Shown here in pieces: positions 1 through 6,696 of a stretch of DNA of 16,968 bases. The notes beneath the pieces were generated by a model. The model was given only the letters and a program-made list of their open reading frames with translations, was not told the DNA's origin and did no database searches. The stretch is from assembly GCA_017454075.1 (NCBI GenBank), contig JAFTDQ010000031.1, positions 1 to 16,968 on the forward strand, written 5' to 3'. The position numbers and the translations under genes were made by a program. The stretch comes from Clostridia bacterium (GTDB lineage Bacteria; Bacillota_A; Clostridia; Oscillospirales; CAG-272). Every line of letters begins with the position of its first letter. Positions within the stretch are counted from its first letter, which is position 1.

Positions 1-2
1 CC

Positions 3-614
3 TGGATCCTCCGCGCCGTGCGCCGCGCCGCCGTTTTCTGTATAGTTTCGTTCTTTATCATCGCCGGGGCGGCGGTTCTTCTCCTTGTCCTCGGCAGAAA
101 AAAGGCGGTGCCGACCGTGAGCAGGACGAACGTCCCGAAGGGCGGGGAAACGCATCTCGGGGGGCAGAGCGGCTATAACTATGACGCCGCCCGCCGGACG
201 TCCGGCGTAAATACGTCGTATAAAAAGCCGGAAACGTCCTCATACACACCGCGCACCGATGATTTCGACTGGTCGGGATTCATCAGCACCCTTGCCCGCG
301 GGGCGTATATAGCAAAAACGATAGGCAGGTACACGAGAGGAACGGGCGCCGGATCGTTTACGAGCCGCCCGTCGGTTCACGGAACGGGAAGCCGTCCTTC
401 CGCTTCGCGCCCGTCCGGGAGCGGTTTTTCGGGCGGTTCTTTCAGGCCGACCTCTCCGAGATCGGGCATGAACGGCTCATCCTTCGGATCCGGTCTGTCA
501 TTCGGCGGCAGATCTTCTGGTCCATCTTTCGGCGGAAAGTCGTCCGGCTCGTCATTCGGCGGGAGCCGCGGCGGAGGCGGCGGGACGCGCGGAGGCGGCG
601 CAGGCCGCAGATAA
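3..614 (+). CDS. Membrane protein with Ser/Gly-rich C-terminal tail (5' partial)
   Basis: The reading frame is open to the left edge, so the gene probably begins outside the window; GTG at 18 is only the first start codon visible. A hydrophobic segment (about residues 5-27 counted from that GTG, ending in GRKK) looks like a transmembrane helix with the tail on the cytoplasmic side by the positive-inside rule. A polar linker follows, then a tail rich in Ser, Gly and Arg with loose repeats such as SFGG and RSSG, ending in GAGRR. A TM helix followed by a Ser/Gly-rich tail is typical of the C-terminal part of TPM-domain (YgcG-like) membrane proteins, but the TPM domain itself would lie outside the window, so this is only a suggestion. 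The last 34 bases of the gene and its terminator recur identically at 1988-2054. Confidence 0.7.
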   Translation, partial: WILRAVRRAAVFCIVSFFIIAGAAVLLLVLGRKKAVPTVSRTNVPKGGETHLGGQSGYNYDAARRTSGVNTSYKKPETSSYTPRTDDFDWSGFISTLARGAYIAKTIGRYTRGTGAGSFTSRPSVHGTGSRPSASRPSGSGFSGGSFRPTSPRSGMNGSSFGSGLSFGGRSSGPSFGGKSSGSSFGGSRGGGGGTRGGGAGRR

Positions 615-647
615 AAAGCGTATAAAAAAGCCGGGACTCGGTCCCGG
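581..647 (+). repeat. Direct repeat A, copy 1 (gene end plus terminator stem)
   Basis: These 67 bases are identical to 1988-2054. They hold the last codons and TAA stop of the Ser/Gly-rich membrane protein gene and the whole terminator hairpin. Similarity continues for about seven more bases of the T tract with one mismatch (T at 648, C at 2055). This copy is the one joined to the functional gene. Confidence 0.95.
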
Positions 648-655
648 TCTTTTTT
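624..655 (+). terminator. Rho-independent terminator of the Ser/Gly-rich protein gene
   Basis: A run of A leads into a 7-bp stem CCGGGAC/GTCCCGG (631-637 with 641-647) with a TCG loop, followed by a T-rich tract (648-655). It begins 9 bases after the stop codon. The same hairpin is duplicated at 2031-2062. Confidence 0.9.
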
Positions 656-734
656 ATGATAATCATCATAACTGACTGTTTTTTTCATGCGGATATATGC
701 TCTCGGCAGTATATCACATTTTAACTAAACGATA

Positions 735-753
735 ATTATTCGCGACGAATAAT
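735..753. promoter_or_regulatory. 19-bp palindrome upstream of the module A promoter (operator-like)
   Basis: ATTATTCG-CGA-CGAATAAT is a perfect inverted repeat with 8-base arms and a 3-base centre. With one bulged base the symmetry extends to 731-756. It ends 28 bases before the -35 box of the promoter at 782, a plausible position for a dimeric regulator. The stretch between 656 and 782 holds no convincing gene. Confidence 0.4.
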
Positions 754-781
754 ATCGACAAAAAATAATTCAAAAAAGGTG

Positions 782-810
782 TTGACAATTTATAGGCGTT
801 TGTGTACAAT
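782..810 (+). promoter_or_regulatory. SigA-type promoter for module A genes
   Basis: TTGACA at 782-787 and TACAAT at 805-810 are separated by 17 bases. It lies 49 bases before the small ORF at 859 and would transcribe it together with the lipoprotein gene. Confidence 0.8.
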
Positions 811-858
811 ATACGTACAGGACTGCGGCATTATAAGCCGGGAAAGGAACTTGATTAG

Positions 859-984
859 ATGAAAAAAGCATTTGATTTCAATCCTTCTCAGTATGGGGGT
901 GCAGGAACTTATACTTTGAAAATTACAAGAAACGCAAACTCATTTATAACGCCTTCTGTATATTATGCGGTGGCATGGAGATAA
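859..984 (+). CDS. Small protein of 41 residues, function unknown
   Basis: An ATG is preceded by a clear ribosome site (GGAAAGGAA at 841-849, about 9 bases upstream) and lies just downstream of a consensus promoter. The product begins MKKAFDFNPSQYGG and ends YYAVAWR; it is polar and aromatic, with alternating residues suggesting beta strands. There is no signal peptide, transmembrane helix or cysteine. The stop is 37 bases before the lipoprotein start, so the two are probably co-transcribed. I do not recognise the family. It could be a genuine small protein, a translated leader, or the remnant of a larger gene. Translation is supported by the ribosome site only. Confidence 0.55.
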   Translation: MKKAFDFNPSQYGGAGTYTLKITRNANSFITPSVYYAVAWR

Positions 985-1021
985 ATTCAATCAAAGGGAA
1001 ATTGAGAGGAGGCAGTAAGTG

Positions 1022-1981
1022 ATGAAAAAAACAGTTGCGCTTTTAGTTATTGCCGCTATTACTATTATCGCGTTCACATCGTGTTTGAACAAAAGCAACG
1101 TTCCCGCTTCAAGCGGAACATTAAACGACGAAATGACGACAGCCCTTGAAAGGATCGCCGCCTCGGTGATAAATGAAGAATGCTGGGATGTCCGGGGCCC
1201 CGGATGGGAAGCTCCGGGAATCGGTTCGGCCAATAAACAGATAACCAGAATGGACGTCAAAACCGAAATCGATCCGGATGAGATAGACGACGGAAAGCCG
1301 AGACCTCTGGTTCCTCATAGGGGAATCCTTGCAAACGTCGCGGATGATGAACTTGTCCCGTTTATGTTCGTTGTTTCGGATGTAAGCAAAACTGTCGACA
1401 AAATTCATGAATCTCTGTACATGGAAACGGAGAAAATCCTCGCCGGATTGCTTGCAAAAAAGTTGTCAATAAACGATGAACTGGCATGGGAGTACGTTGA
1501 AAAGAAGCCTATTCCTTCGAGATTTCTGCTTTATCCTGACCTCTTTTTGGAAGAACTTCCTGAGGAGGAAGACAGAGAAAAATTTTTTGAACGTCACGTC
1601 ACTTTTGAAGTTCAGCAGGCAATAGACGAAATCAAAGAAACGGACGAGTACAAAATCGCCGTGTCCGCAGTATACGGACAGGAGGAATATCTTAAAAAAC
1701 TTGAATCTGAAACGGCGGCTCTGCGCAAAAAGATGGCCGACATCGAAAAAACTCTTGCCGAAAAAGGGTTTAAGCTGATCTGGGATCTCGATGACGAGGA
1801 ATGGACCAACACCCTGACTTACTGCGGTGCTGTATGTGTTGCGGCTGGAACGCGCGAGCAGATTTTTTCACTTTCCGACGAAGCGCTGAACGGCGCCCGT
1901 CCGGGGGCTAACGGTTTGCCGCGTCTCTATTACGCAATAAGAAATCCTTTGACAACTAGCGAGATTCTGGGTGCCTGGTAA
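1022..1981 (+). CDS. Predicted lipoprotein of unknown function (module A cargo)
   Basis: The product is 319 residues from ATG 1022; a GTG at 1019 in the same frame is equally spaced to the AGGAGG site at 1007-1012 and cannot be excluded. The N-terminus is a lipoprotein signal: MKK, a hydrophobic core, then a lipobox FTSC with the lipidated cysteine at residue 21. The mature part is acidic and mostly helical in appearance, with a probable coiled coil around residues 220-255 (EEYLKKLESE, ALRKKM, IEKTLAEKG). A later part contains two cysteines (TYCGAVC). I recognise no catalytic motif. The stop lies only 6 bases before repeat A copy 2, so the duplicated terminator now serves this gene. Codon use and composition are AT-richer than the flanking core genes, consistent with transfer. 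Confidence 0.8.
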   Translation: MKKTVALLVIAAITIIAFTSCLNKSNVPASSGTLNDEMTTALERIAASVINEECWDVRGPGWEAPGIGSANKQITRMDVKTEIDPDEIDDGKPRPLVPHRGILANVADDELVPFMFVVSDVSKTVDKIHESLYMETEKILAGLLAKKLSINDELAWEYVEKKPIPSRFLLYPDLFLEELPEEEDREKFFERHVTFEVQQAIDEIKETDEYKIAVSAVYGQEEYLKKLESETAALRKKMADIEKTLAEKGFKLIWDLDDEEWTNTLTYCGAVCVAAGTREQIFSLSDEALNGARPGANGLPRLYYAIRNPLTTSEILGAW

Positions 1982-1987
1982 CTTGGT

Positions 1988-2054
1988 CGGGACGCGCGGA
2001 GGCGGCGCAGGCCGCAGATAAAAAGCGTATAAAAAAGCCGGGACTCGGTCCCGG
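1988..2054 (+). repeat. Direct repeat A, copy 2 (displaced gene end plus terminator stem)
   Basis: Identical over 67 bases to 581-647. Here the last codons of the Ser/Gly-rich gene are orphaned, with no gene body upstream, and only the terminator remains useful. The copy sits next to the cyclophilin gene, where the ancestral gene end would be expected. Confidence 0.95.
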
Positions 2055-2062
2055 CCTTTTTA
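2031..2062. terminator. Bidirectional terminator between module A and the cyclophilin gene
   Basis: AAAAAAG, a CCGGGAC/GTCCCGG stem with a TCG loop, then CCTTTTT. A-rich and T-rich flanks allow termination from both sides: the lipoprotein gene on the plus strand and the cyclophilin gene (stop at 2075) on the minus strand. Confidence 0.85.
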
Positions 2063-2074
2063 TATGCTTAGTAA

Positions 2075-2716
2075 TTATTTCTCGGTAAGGAAATGGATCC
2101 TCAGAATGACCTGATCCCTGATCGGGCGGTCGTTCACGTCGGTCTCGGTGACGGCGATCCTGTCTACCGCTTCCATACCCGAAAGCACTCTTCCGAATGC
2201 GGCGTACTGACCGTCAAGCCACGCGGCGTCCCCGTGACAGATGAAAAACTGACTCGACGCGCTGTCCATGCTTTTTGCGCGCGCCATGGAAACCACGCCG
2301 CGGACGTGTTTCAGATCGTTCTGCACGCCGTTTGCCGAAAACTCTCCCTTTATCGACGGCGCCTGGGTCTTACCCTGGCCTCCCTGGATCATAAAGTTCT
2401 TTATGACGCGGTGGAAAATCGAGCCGTTATAGTATCCTGAGGCAACCAGATTTTTGAAATTTTCCACGGTTATCGGCGCGATATCGGGATAAAGCTCGAT
2501 GATTATATCTCCCGCCGAGGTTTCGATGAGGACGGTGTTTGTCGTTGTTTCCGTCGTTATATAGGTCTTATCACCTATATCATATTTCCCGGTCTCGGTC
2601 TCGATGACGGAAGATCCGGTTTTTTTGTCCCCGGGGAAGGGGAAGGTCGTTTCCGCGCAGGCGAAGAGCGAGAATGCGACCGCCGCGAGCGCAAACAGCG
2701 CGAATGCTTTTTTCAT
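2075..2716 (-). CDS. Lipoprotein cyclophilin-type peptidyl-prolyl cis-trans isomerase
   Basis: The 213-residue product starts with a lipoprotein signal peptide ending in LFAC (Cys20). A short Thr-rich spacer follows, then a cyclophilin domain from about residue 62 to the end. Family landmarks are visible: the catalytic FHR (101-103) followed by MIQGG, SQFFI (155-159), WLDGQYAAFG (166-175) and a final VILRIHF strand. Cyclophilins catalyse cis-trans isomerisation of X-Pro bonds; the lipid anchor places this one on the outer face of the membrane, probably helping exported proteins fold. The ATG overlaps the aspartate kinase stop by four bases (ATGA), so translation is probably coupled. The combination with an amino-acid biosynthesis gene has no obvious functional logic. 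Confidence 0.93.
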   Translation of the reverse strand: MKKAFALFALAAVAFSLFACAETTFPFPGDKKTGSSVIETETGKYDIGDKTYITTETTTNTVLIETSAGDIIIELYPDIAPITVENFKNLVASGYYNGSIFHRVIKNFMIQGGQGKTQAPSIKGEFSANGVQNDLKHVRGVVSMARAKSMDSASSQFFICHGDAAWLDGQYAAFGRVLSGMEAVDRIAVTETDVNDRPIRDQVILRIHFLTEK

Positions 2717-4044
2717 TTTCTGTCCTTTTCAAACTCGTTGTATATTGCGGTAACCGCTTTTTCGAAATCGTCGTCGCTTACCCCGATTATCACGTTCATC
2801 TCGTCGGAGCCCTGATCGATCATTCTGATGTTGACCCCGGCGCCGGCGACGGAGCCGATTATCCTCGCGGCGGTTCCTTTTGCCCGCACCATGTTGCGCC
2901 CGACGACGGCTATCAGTGAAATGCCGTCCTCGATTGAAACAGCGTCGGGCTCGACGACCGTGCATATCGTGTTGAGTACAAGCTCCCTGACGGGTGCGAT
3001 GCTCGCCGTCTCGATGACGACCGACATCGTGTCGATCCCCGACGGGATGTGCTCGCAGGTCAGCCGGTTGTTCTCAAGCACCGAAAGGACCTTTCTTATG
3101 AATCCGACCTCGCTGTTCATACGGTCTTTTTCGACGCAGATTACTGAGAAACCGTGTCGTCCCGCGATCCCCGTTATGACGTTGCCCTCTCCGGGTCTGC
3201 ATTCGGGGACTATGAACGTCCCCCTGTCCTCCGGGCGGTTCGTGTTTCTTATGTTTATCGGGATCCCGACCGTACGGACGGGGAAGACGGCGTCCTCATG
3301 AAGGACCGTCGCGCCCATGTATGAGAGCTCCCTCAGTTCGCGGTAGGTTATCTTGTCTATCGTGCCGGGGTTTTCAACGATGCGCGGGTCGGCGGTGAGA
3401 AATCCCGAAACGTCGGTCCAGTTTTCGTAAAGATCGCTCCCCGACACGCTCGCGACGATCGATCCCGTGAAATCCGACCCTCCCCGGGAGAAGGTCCGGA
3501 CCGTGCCGTTCGGCATAGCCCCGTAAAAACCGGGGATAACGGCGCGCTCATGCTTCCTGAGCTGATCTGACATGATCTTTTCGGTTTTTTTCTCGTCAAA
3601 AGTCCCGTCGTCGCGGAACATGACGACGTCAAAGGCGTCGATGAAATCGTATCCGAGACAGGCGGCTAGGATCCGGCCGTTCAGATACTCCCCGCGGGAG
3701 GCGGCGTAGTCGCGCCCGCTCATGTGAAGCATCGCGCTTCGGATGTTTTCATATTCCTTTGTCAGCGAGAGATCGAGACCGAGATCGGCGATAATGCCGT
3801 CAAACCGCTCCGTGACCTTGCCGAAAAGCTCGTCGAACGCCTCTTTGTCGCGCGCGAGCTCGTAGCATTTATAGAGCATGTCGGTCACCTTCACGTCGCC
3901 GGGATAACGCTTTCCCGGGGCGGAAGGGATCACGTATTTTCTTGTTTCGTCGGAGAGAACAATCTGTCTGACCTTGCGGAACTGCTCCGCGTCGGCGAGC
4001 GAGCTCCCCCCGAATTTTACCGTTTTCTTTTTATATTCGCTCAT
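2713..4044 (-). CDS. Aspartate kinase with tandem ACT domains
   Basis: Aspartokinase phosphorylates aspartate, the first step to lysine, threonine and methionine (and diaminopimelate for the cell wall). The chosen start (ATG at 4044, product 443 residues) puts the family signature KFGGSS at residues 10-15; the open frame runs further upstream but crosses the promoter at 4075-4103. Other landmarks are SRGEYLNGRILA near residue 110 and SRGGSDFTGS, the nucleotide- and aspartate-binding loop. The last about 140 residues form two ACT regulatory modules, so allosteric feedback by lysine or threonine is expected. Length fits single-polypeptide aspartokinases with C-terminal ACT domains. It is the first gene of a two-gene operon with the cyclophilin gene. 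No lysine riboswitch fits in the short leader. Confidence 0.95.
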   Translation of the reverse strand: MSEYKKKTVKFGGSSLADAEQFRKVRQIVLSDETRKYVIPSAPGKRYPGDVKVTDMLYKCYELARDKEAFDELFGKVTERFDGIIADLGLDLSLTKEYENIRSAMLHMSGRDYAASRGEYLNGRILAACLGYDFIDAFDVVMFRDDGTFDEKKTEKIMSDQLRKHERAVIPGFYGAMPNGTVRTFSRGGSDFTGSIVASVSGSDLYENWTDVSGFLTADPRIVENPGTIDKITYRELRELSYMGATVLHEDAVFPVRTVGIPINIRNTNRPEDRGTFIVPECRPGEGNVITGIAGRHGFSVICVEKDRMNSEVGFIRKVLSVLENNRLTCEHIPSGIDTMSVVIETASIAPVRELVLNTICTVVEPDAVSIEDGISLIAVVGRNMVRAKGTAARIIGSVAGAGVNIRMIDQGSDEMNVIIGVSDDDFEKAVTAIYNEFEKDRK

Positions 4045-4074
4045 AACAACTGTCCTGAAAAAAACTAACGTCAT

Positions 4075-4103
4075 ATTATACCGCTTTTCCCGGAAAAAGT
4101 CAA
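4075..4103 (-). promoter_or_regulatory. SigA-type promoter of the aspartate kinase operon
   Basis: Read on the minus strand: TTGACT (4103-4098), 17 bases, TATAAT (4080-4075). Transcription would start near 4068, giving a leader of about 25 bases before the ATG at 4044. It is divergent to the promoter at 4131. Confidence 0.85.
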
Positions 4104-4130
4104 TGCGGAAAAACCGGGTGCGGCTTTTTG

Positions 4131-4159
4131 TTGACAAATGATAACTTTTGTGATAAAAT
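4131..4159 (+). promoter_or_regulatory. Promoter of the DeoR-family regulator, with TGATAA repeats
   Basis: TTGACA (4131-4136), 17 bases, TAAAAT (4154-4159), with an extended -10 (TGA directly before). Three TGATAA direct repeats (4139-4144, 4151-4156, 4159-4164) overlap the promoter and could be an autoregulatory operator; that role is inference. Confidence 0.75.
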
Positions 4160-4194
4160 GATAAAAACAGAGAAAAAGCACGCGGGAGCGGGGC

Positions 4195-4962
4195 ATGAAG
4201 GAACAGAGACAGGAAGAACTGCTTGATTTCATAAGTTCAAAGCCGTACACGTCGTACGCCGAGATCGCGGAGCGTTTTGACGGGGTTTCCACGATGACGC
4301 TCCGGAGAGACGTCGAGAGTCTCGCGAGGGAGGGGAAGACCGTCCGCGTAAGGGGCGGGGTAAAGGCGATAAACTACGTCATGAGGTCCGCCGACGCGAC
4401 TTTTTTCGAACGTTCTCAGATAAACAGGGAAGAGAAGGAGCGCATCGCCCGCGCCGCGCTCGCTCTCGTGCAGGCCGGGCAGATCTGCTATTTCGATTCC
4501 GGTACGACGGTCTTTCTCATGGCGGAGCTCATGGAAAACGTCAGATGCTGGGTCTACACCTCCGGTCTGACGACGGCGACGGCGCTTCTTAAAAACCCGG
4601 ATACCAGGGTTAACGTCGTCGGGGGGCTCGTAAGCCCCGACAACATGACGTCGTCGGGAGAGGACGCGCTCAGAATGGTGGGCGGCGTTTCCTTTGACGT
4701 CGCGTTCATAGTTCCGTCGGGCGTGAGCGCCGCGGACGGGTTTTCGTGCGGGAATTATCATTTCGCAGAGCTCAAGCGCCTTGCGTCAAAACGCTCGAAA
4801 ATGACCGTCATGCTTGCCGACGACGCAAAAATAGACGCGCAGTACCCGTTCCGGCTTTTTGACTTCCCGGAGGTCGACGTCCTGATCACGTCATGCCGGA
4901 AACTCCCGCCCGATATCATAAGAAAGTGTTCCGAAGCCGGGGTTGAGATCGTTACCGTATGA
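4195..4962 (+). CDS. DeoR/GlpR-family transcriptional regulator
   Basis: The 255-residue product has the standard architecture of the family. Residues 1-57 form a DeoR-type winged helix-turn-helix: RQEELLDFI, YAEIAERF, then the recognition helix STMTLRRDVESL and GKTVRVRGGV. The sensor domain contains FDSGTTV (100-106), the phosphosugar-binding loop, followed by TSGLTTATALL, VVGGLV and a final LITSC segment. These proteins usually repress sugar or nucleoside catabolic genes and release DNA on binding a phosphorylated sugar. No sugar genes are adjacent, so the regulon cannot be read from context. ATG 4195 has GGGAG at 4184-4188. It is monocistronic between its own promoter and the terminator at 4971. 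Confidence 0.92.
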   Translation: MKEQRQEELLDFISSKPYTSYAEIAERFDGVSTMTLRRDVESLAREGKTVRVRGGVKAINYVMRSADATFFERSQINREEKERIARAALALVQAGQICYFDSGTTVFLMAELMENVRCWVYTSGLTTATALLKNPDTRVNVVGGLVSPDNMTSSGEDALRMVGGVSFDVAFIVPSGVSAADGFSCGNYHFAELKRLASKRSKMTVMLADDAKIDAQYPFRLFDFPEVDVLITSCRKLPPDIIRKCSEAGVEIVTV

Positions 4963-4970
4963 GATAAAAA

Positions 4971-5006
4971 GCCGGAGGGCGAAAACGTCCTCCGGCAGAT
5001 TTTTTA
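4971..5006. terminator. Bidirectional terminator between deoR-type gene and fhs
   Basis: A ten-pair stem (GCCGGAGG/CCTCCGGC extended by G-T and C-G pairs, 4971-4980 with 4987-4996) and a GAAAAC loop. A run of A precedes it and TTTTTT follows at 5000-5005, so it can stop transcription from both convergent genes. Confidence 0.9.
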
Positions 5007-5008
5007 TT

Positions 5009-6679
5009 TCAGAACAGACCGGAAATCACGCCGTTTTCATCGACGTCGATGTTCTCGGCGGCCGGCTGTTTCGGCAGACCGGGCATCGTGAGTATCTCGC
5101 CGGTCAGGGCGACGACGAAGCCGGCCCCGGCCGACACCTTTACCTGACGGACGTTAACGGTGAACCCTTCGGGCGCCCCGAGCTTCGACGGATCGTCCGA
5201 AAAGCTGTACTGCGTTTTCGCTATGCACACGGGGAGCGAGCCGAAGCCGTCCTCCTCGAGTTTTGCGATCTGTTTCTCGGCGGCGGGAGAGACGATGATC
5301 CCGTCGCCCCCGTAAACGCGCTTTACGATCGTCTCGATTTTCTCTTTTATCGGAAGCGCGGCGTCGTATGAGAACCTGAAATCTCCCTTTTCCTCTTCGC
5401 AGAGGCGTTCGACCTCGCGGGCGAGCTCTATCCCGCCTTCGCCGCCCTTTGCCCAGACGTCGGAGAGAACGGCCTTTACACCGAGCTTTCCGCATTCTTC
5501 GATGACGAGTTTTATCTCGGCGTCGGTGTCGGTCGGGAAACGGTTCACGGCGACTACGCAGGGGAGACCGTACACGTTCTTTATATTCGAAACGTGGCGG
5601 AGAAGGTTCGGCAGACCGAGCCTGAGCGCCTCGGTATTTTCCTGTCCGAGTTCTTTTTTGCTCATTCCGCCGTGCATCTTGAGCGCGCGGACGGTCGCCA
5701 CTATAACCACGGCGTCGGGAGTCAGCCCCGCGGCGCGGCATTTTATGTCAAGGAACTTTTCGGCGCCGAGATCGGCTCCGAATCCCGCCTCGGTGACCGC
5801 GTAATCTCCGAGCGCGAGCGCTGTCTTGGTTGCTATGACGGAATTACACCCGTGAGCGATATTTGCAAACGGGCCGCCGTGGACGATTGCCGGAGTGCCC
5901 TCGAGCGTCTGGACGAGGTTCGGCTTGAGCGCGTCCTTGAGCAGCGCCGTCATCGCGCCGACGGCGTTGAGATCTGCCGCCGTGACCGGTTTGTCGTCAT
6001 ACGTGTACCCGACGATTATCTTCCCGAGGCGTTCCTTGAGGTCGGAGACAGATCCGGCGAGGCAGAACACGGCCATTATCTCGGAGGCGACGGTTATGTC
6101 AAATCCGTCCTCGCGCGGGACTCCGTTTGCCCGCCCGCCGAGTCCGTCGACTATGAAGCGGAGCTGTCTGTCGTTCATATCGACGCATCTGCGCCAGGTT
6201 ATCTTTTTGGGGTCGATACCGAGGCGGTTGCCCTGCTGGATATGGTTGTCGAGCATCGCGGCGAGGAGATTGTTCGCGGCGCCTATCGCGTGGAAATCTC
6301 CGGTGAAATGGAGATTTATATCCTCCATGGGAACGACCTGCGCGTATCCTCCGCCGGCCGCACCTCCTTTGAGTCCGAAAACGGGACCGAGCGACGGCTC
6401 GCGGAGAGCGACGACGACTTTTTTGCCGAGCCGGCTGAGTCCGTCGGAAACGCCGATCGTCGTCGTAGTTTTGCCTTCGCCTGCCGGCGTCGGGGTCATC
6501 GCGGTAACGAGGACGAGCCGGCCGTTTTTGCCGCTGCCGTATTTTTTCGCGGCGTCAAGGCCGAGCTTCGCCTTGTATTTCCCGTAAGGTTCGATGTCGT
6601 CGCGGCTTATTCCGAGCTTTTCCGCTATCTCCCCGATCGGGAGCATCCTGCATTTCTGAGCGATTTCGATGTCTGTCAT
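5009..6679 (-). CDS. fhs: Formate-tetrahydrofolate ligase
   Basis: The enzyme makes 10-formyltetrahydrofolate from formate, tetrahydrofolate and ATP, feeding purine synthesis and the one-carbon pool. From ATG 6679 (GGCGGA ribosome site upstream) the product is 556 residues, the normal length of the family; an ATG 45 bases further upstream would overlap the end of glyA and lacks support. Landmarks are the phosphate loop [15 protein letters not shown] (62-76), [20 protein letters not shown] near residue 88, LTGDFHAI-type [21 protein letters not shown] and the C-terminal [10 protein letters not shown]. It starts 17 bases after the glyA stop, so both are in one operon under the ZTP riboswitch at 7988-8059. 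Confidence 0.97.
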   Translation of the reverse strand: MTDIEIAQKCRMLPIGEIAEKLGISRDDIEPYGKYKAKLGLDAAKKYGSGKNGRLVLVTAMTPTPAGEGKTTTTIGVSDGLSRLGKKVVVALREPSLGPVFGLKGGAAGGGYAQVVPMEDINLHFTGDFHAIGAANNLLAAMLDNHIQQGNRLGIDPKKITWRRCVDMNDRQLRFIVDGLGGRANGVPREDGFDITVASEIMAVFCLAGSVSDLKERLGKIIVGYTYDDKPVTAADLNAVGAMTALLKDALKPNLVQTLEGTPAIVHGGPFANIAHGCNSVIATKTALALGDYAVTEAGFGADLGAEKFLDIKCRAAGLTPDAVVIVATVRALKMHGGMSKKELGQENTEALRLGLPNLLRHVSNIKNVYGLPCVVAVNRFPTDTDAEIKLVIEECGKLGVKAVLSDVWAKGGEGGIELAREVERLCEEEKGDFRFSYDAALPIKEKIETIVKRVYGGDGIIVSPAAEKQIAKLEEDGFGSLPVCIAKTQYSFSDDPSKLGAPEGFTVNVRQVKVSAGAGFVVALTGEILTMPGLPKQPAAENIDVDENGVISGLF

Positions 6680-6696
6680 CTGCCGATGTCCGCCTT

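Larger units (their letters stand above)
648..2054. mobile_element. Putative inserted cargo module A (1.4 kb), flanked by a 67-bp direct repeat
   Basis: The segment lies between two identical 67-bp copies of a gene end plus terminator and is visibly more AT-rich than the genes around it. It carries its own consensus promoter, a 41-codon small ORF and a lipoprotein gene. Removing one repeat copy and the segment between would restore a simple layout in which the Ser/Gly-rich gene and the cyclophilin gene converge on one shared terminator. No integrase, transposase or terminal inverted repeat is visible. That it is an insertion is inferred from the flanking duplication and composition; the mechanism is unknown. 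Confidence 0.55.
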
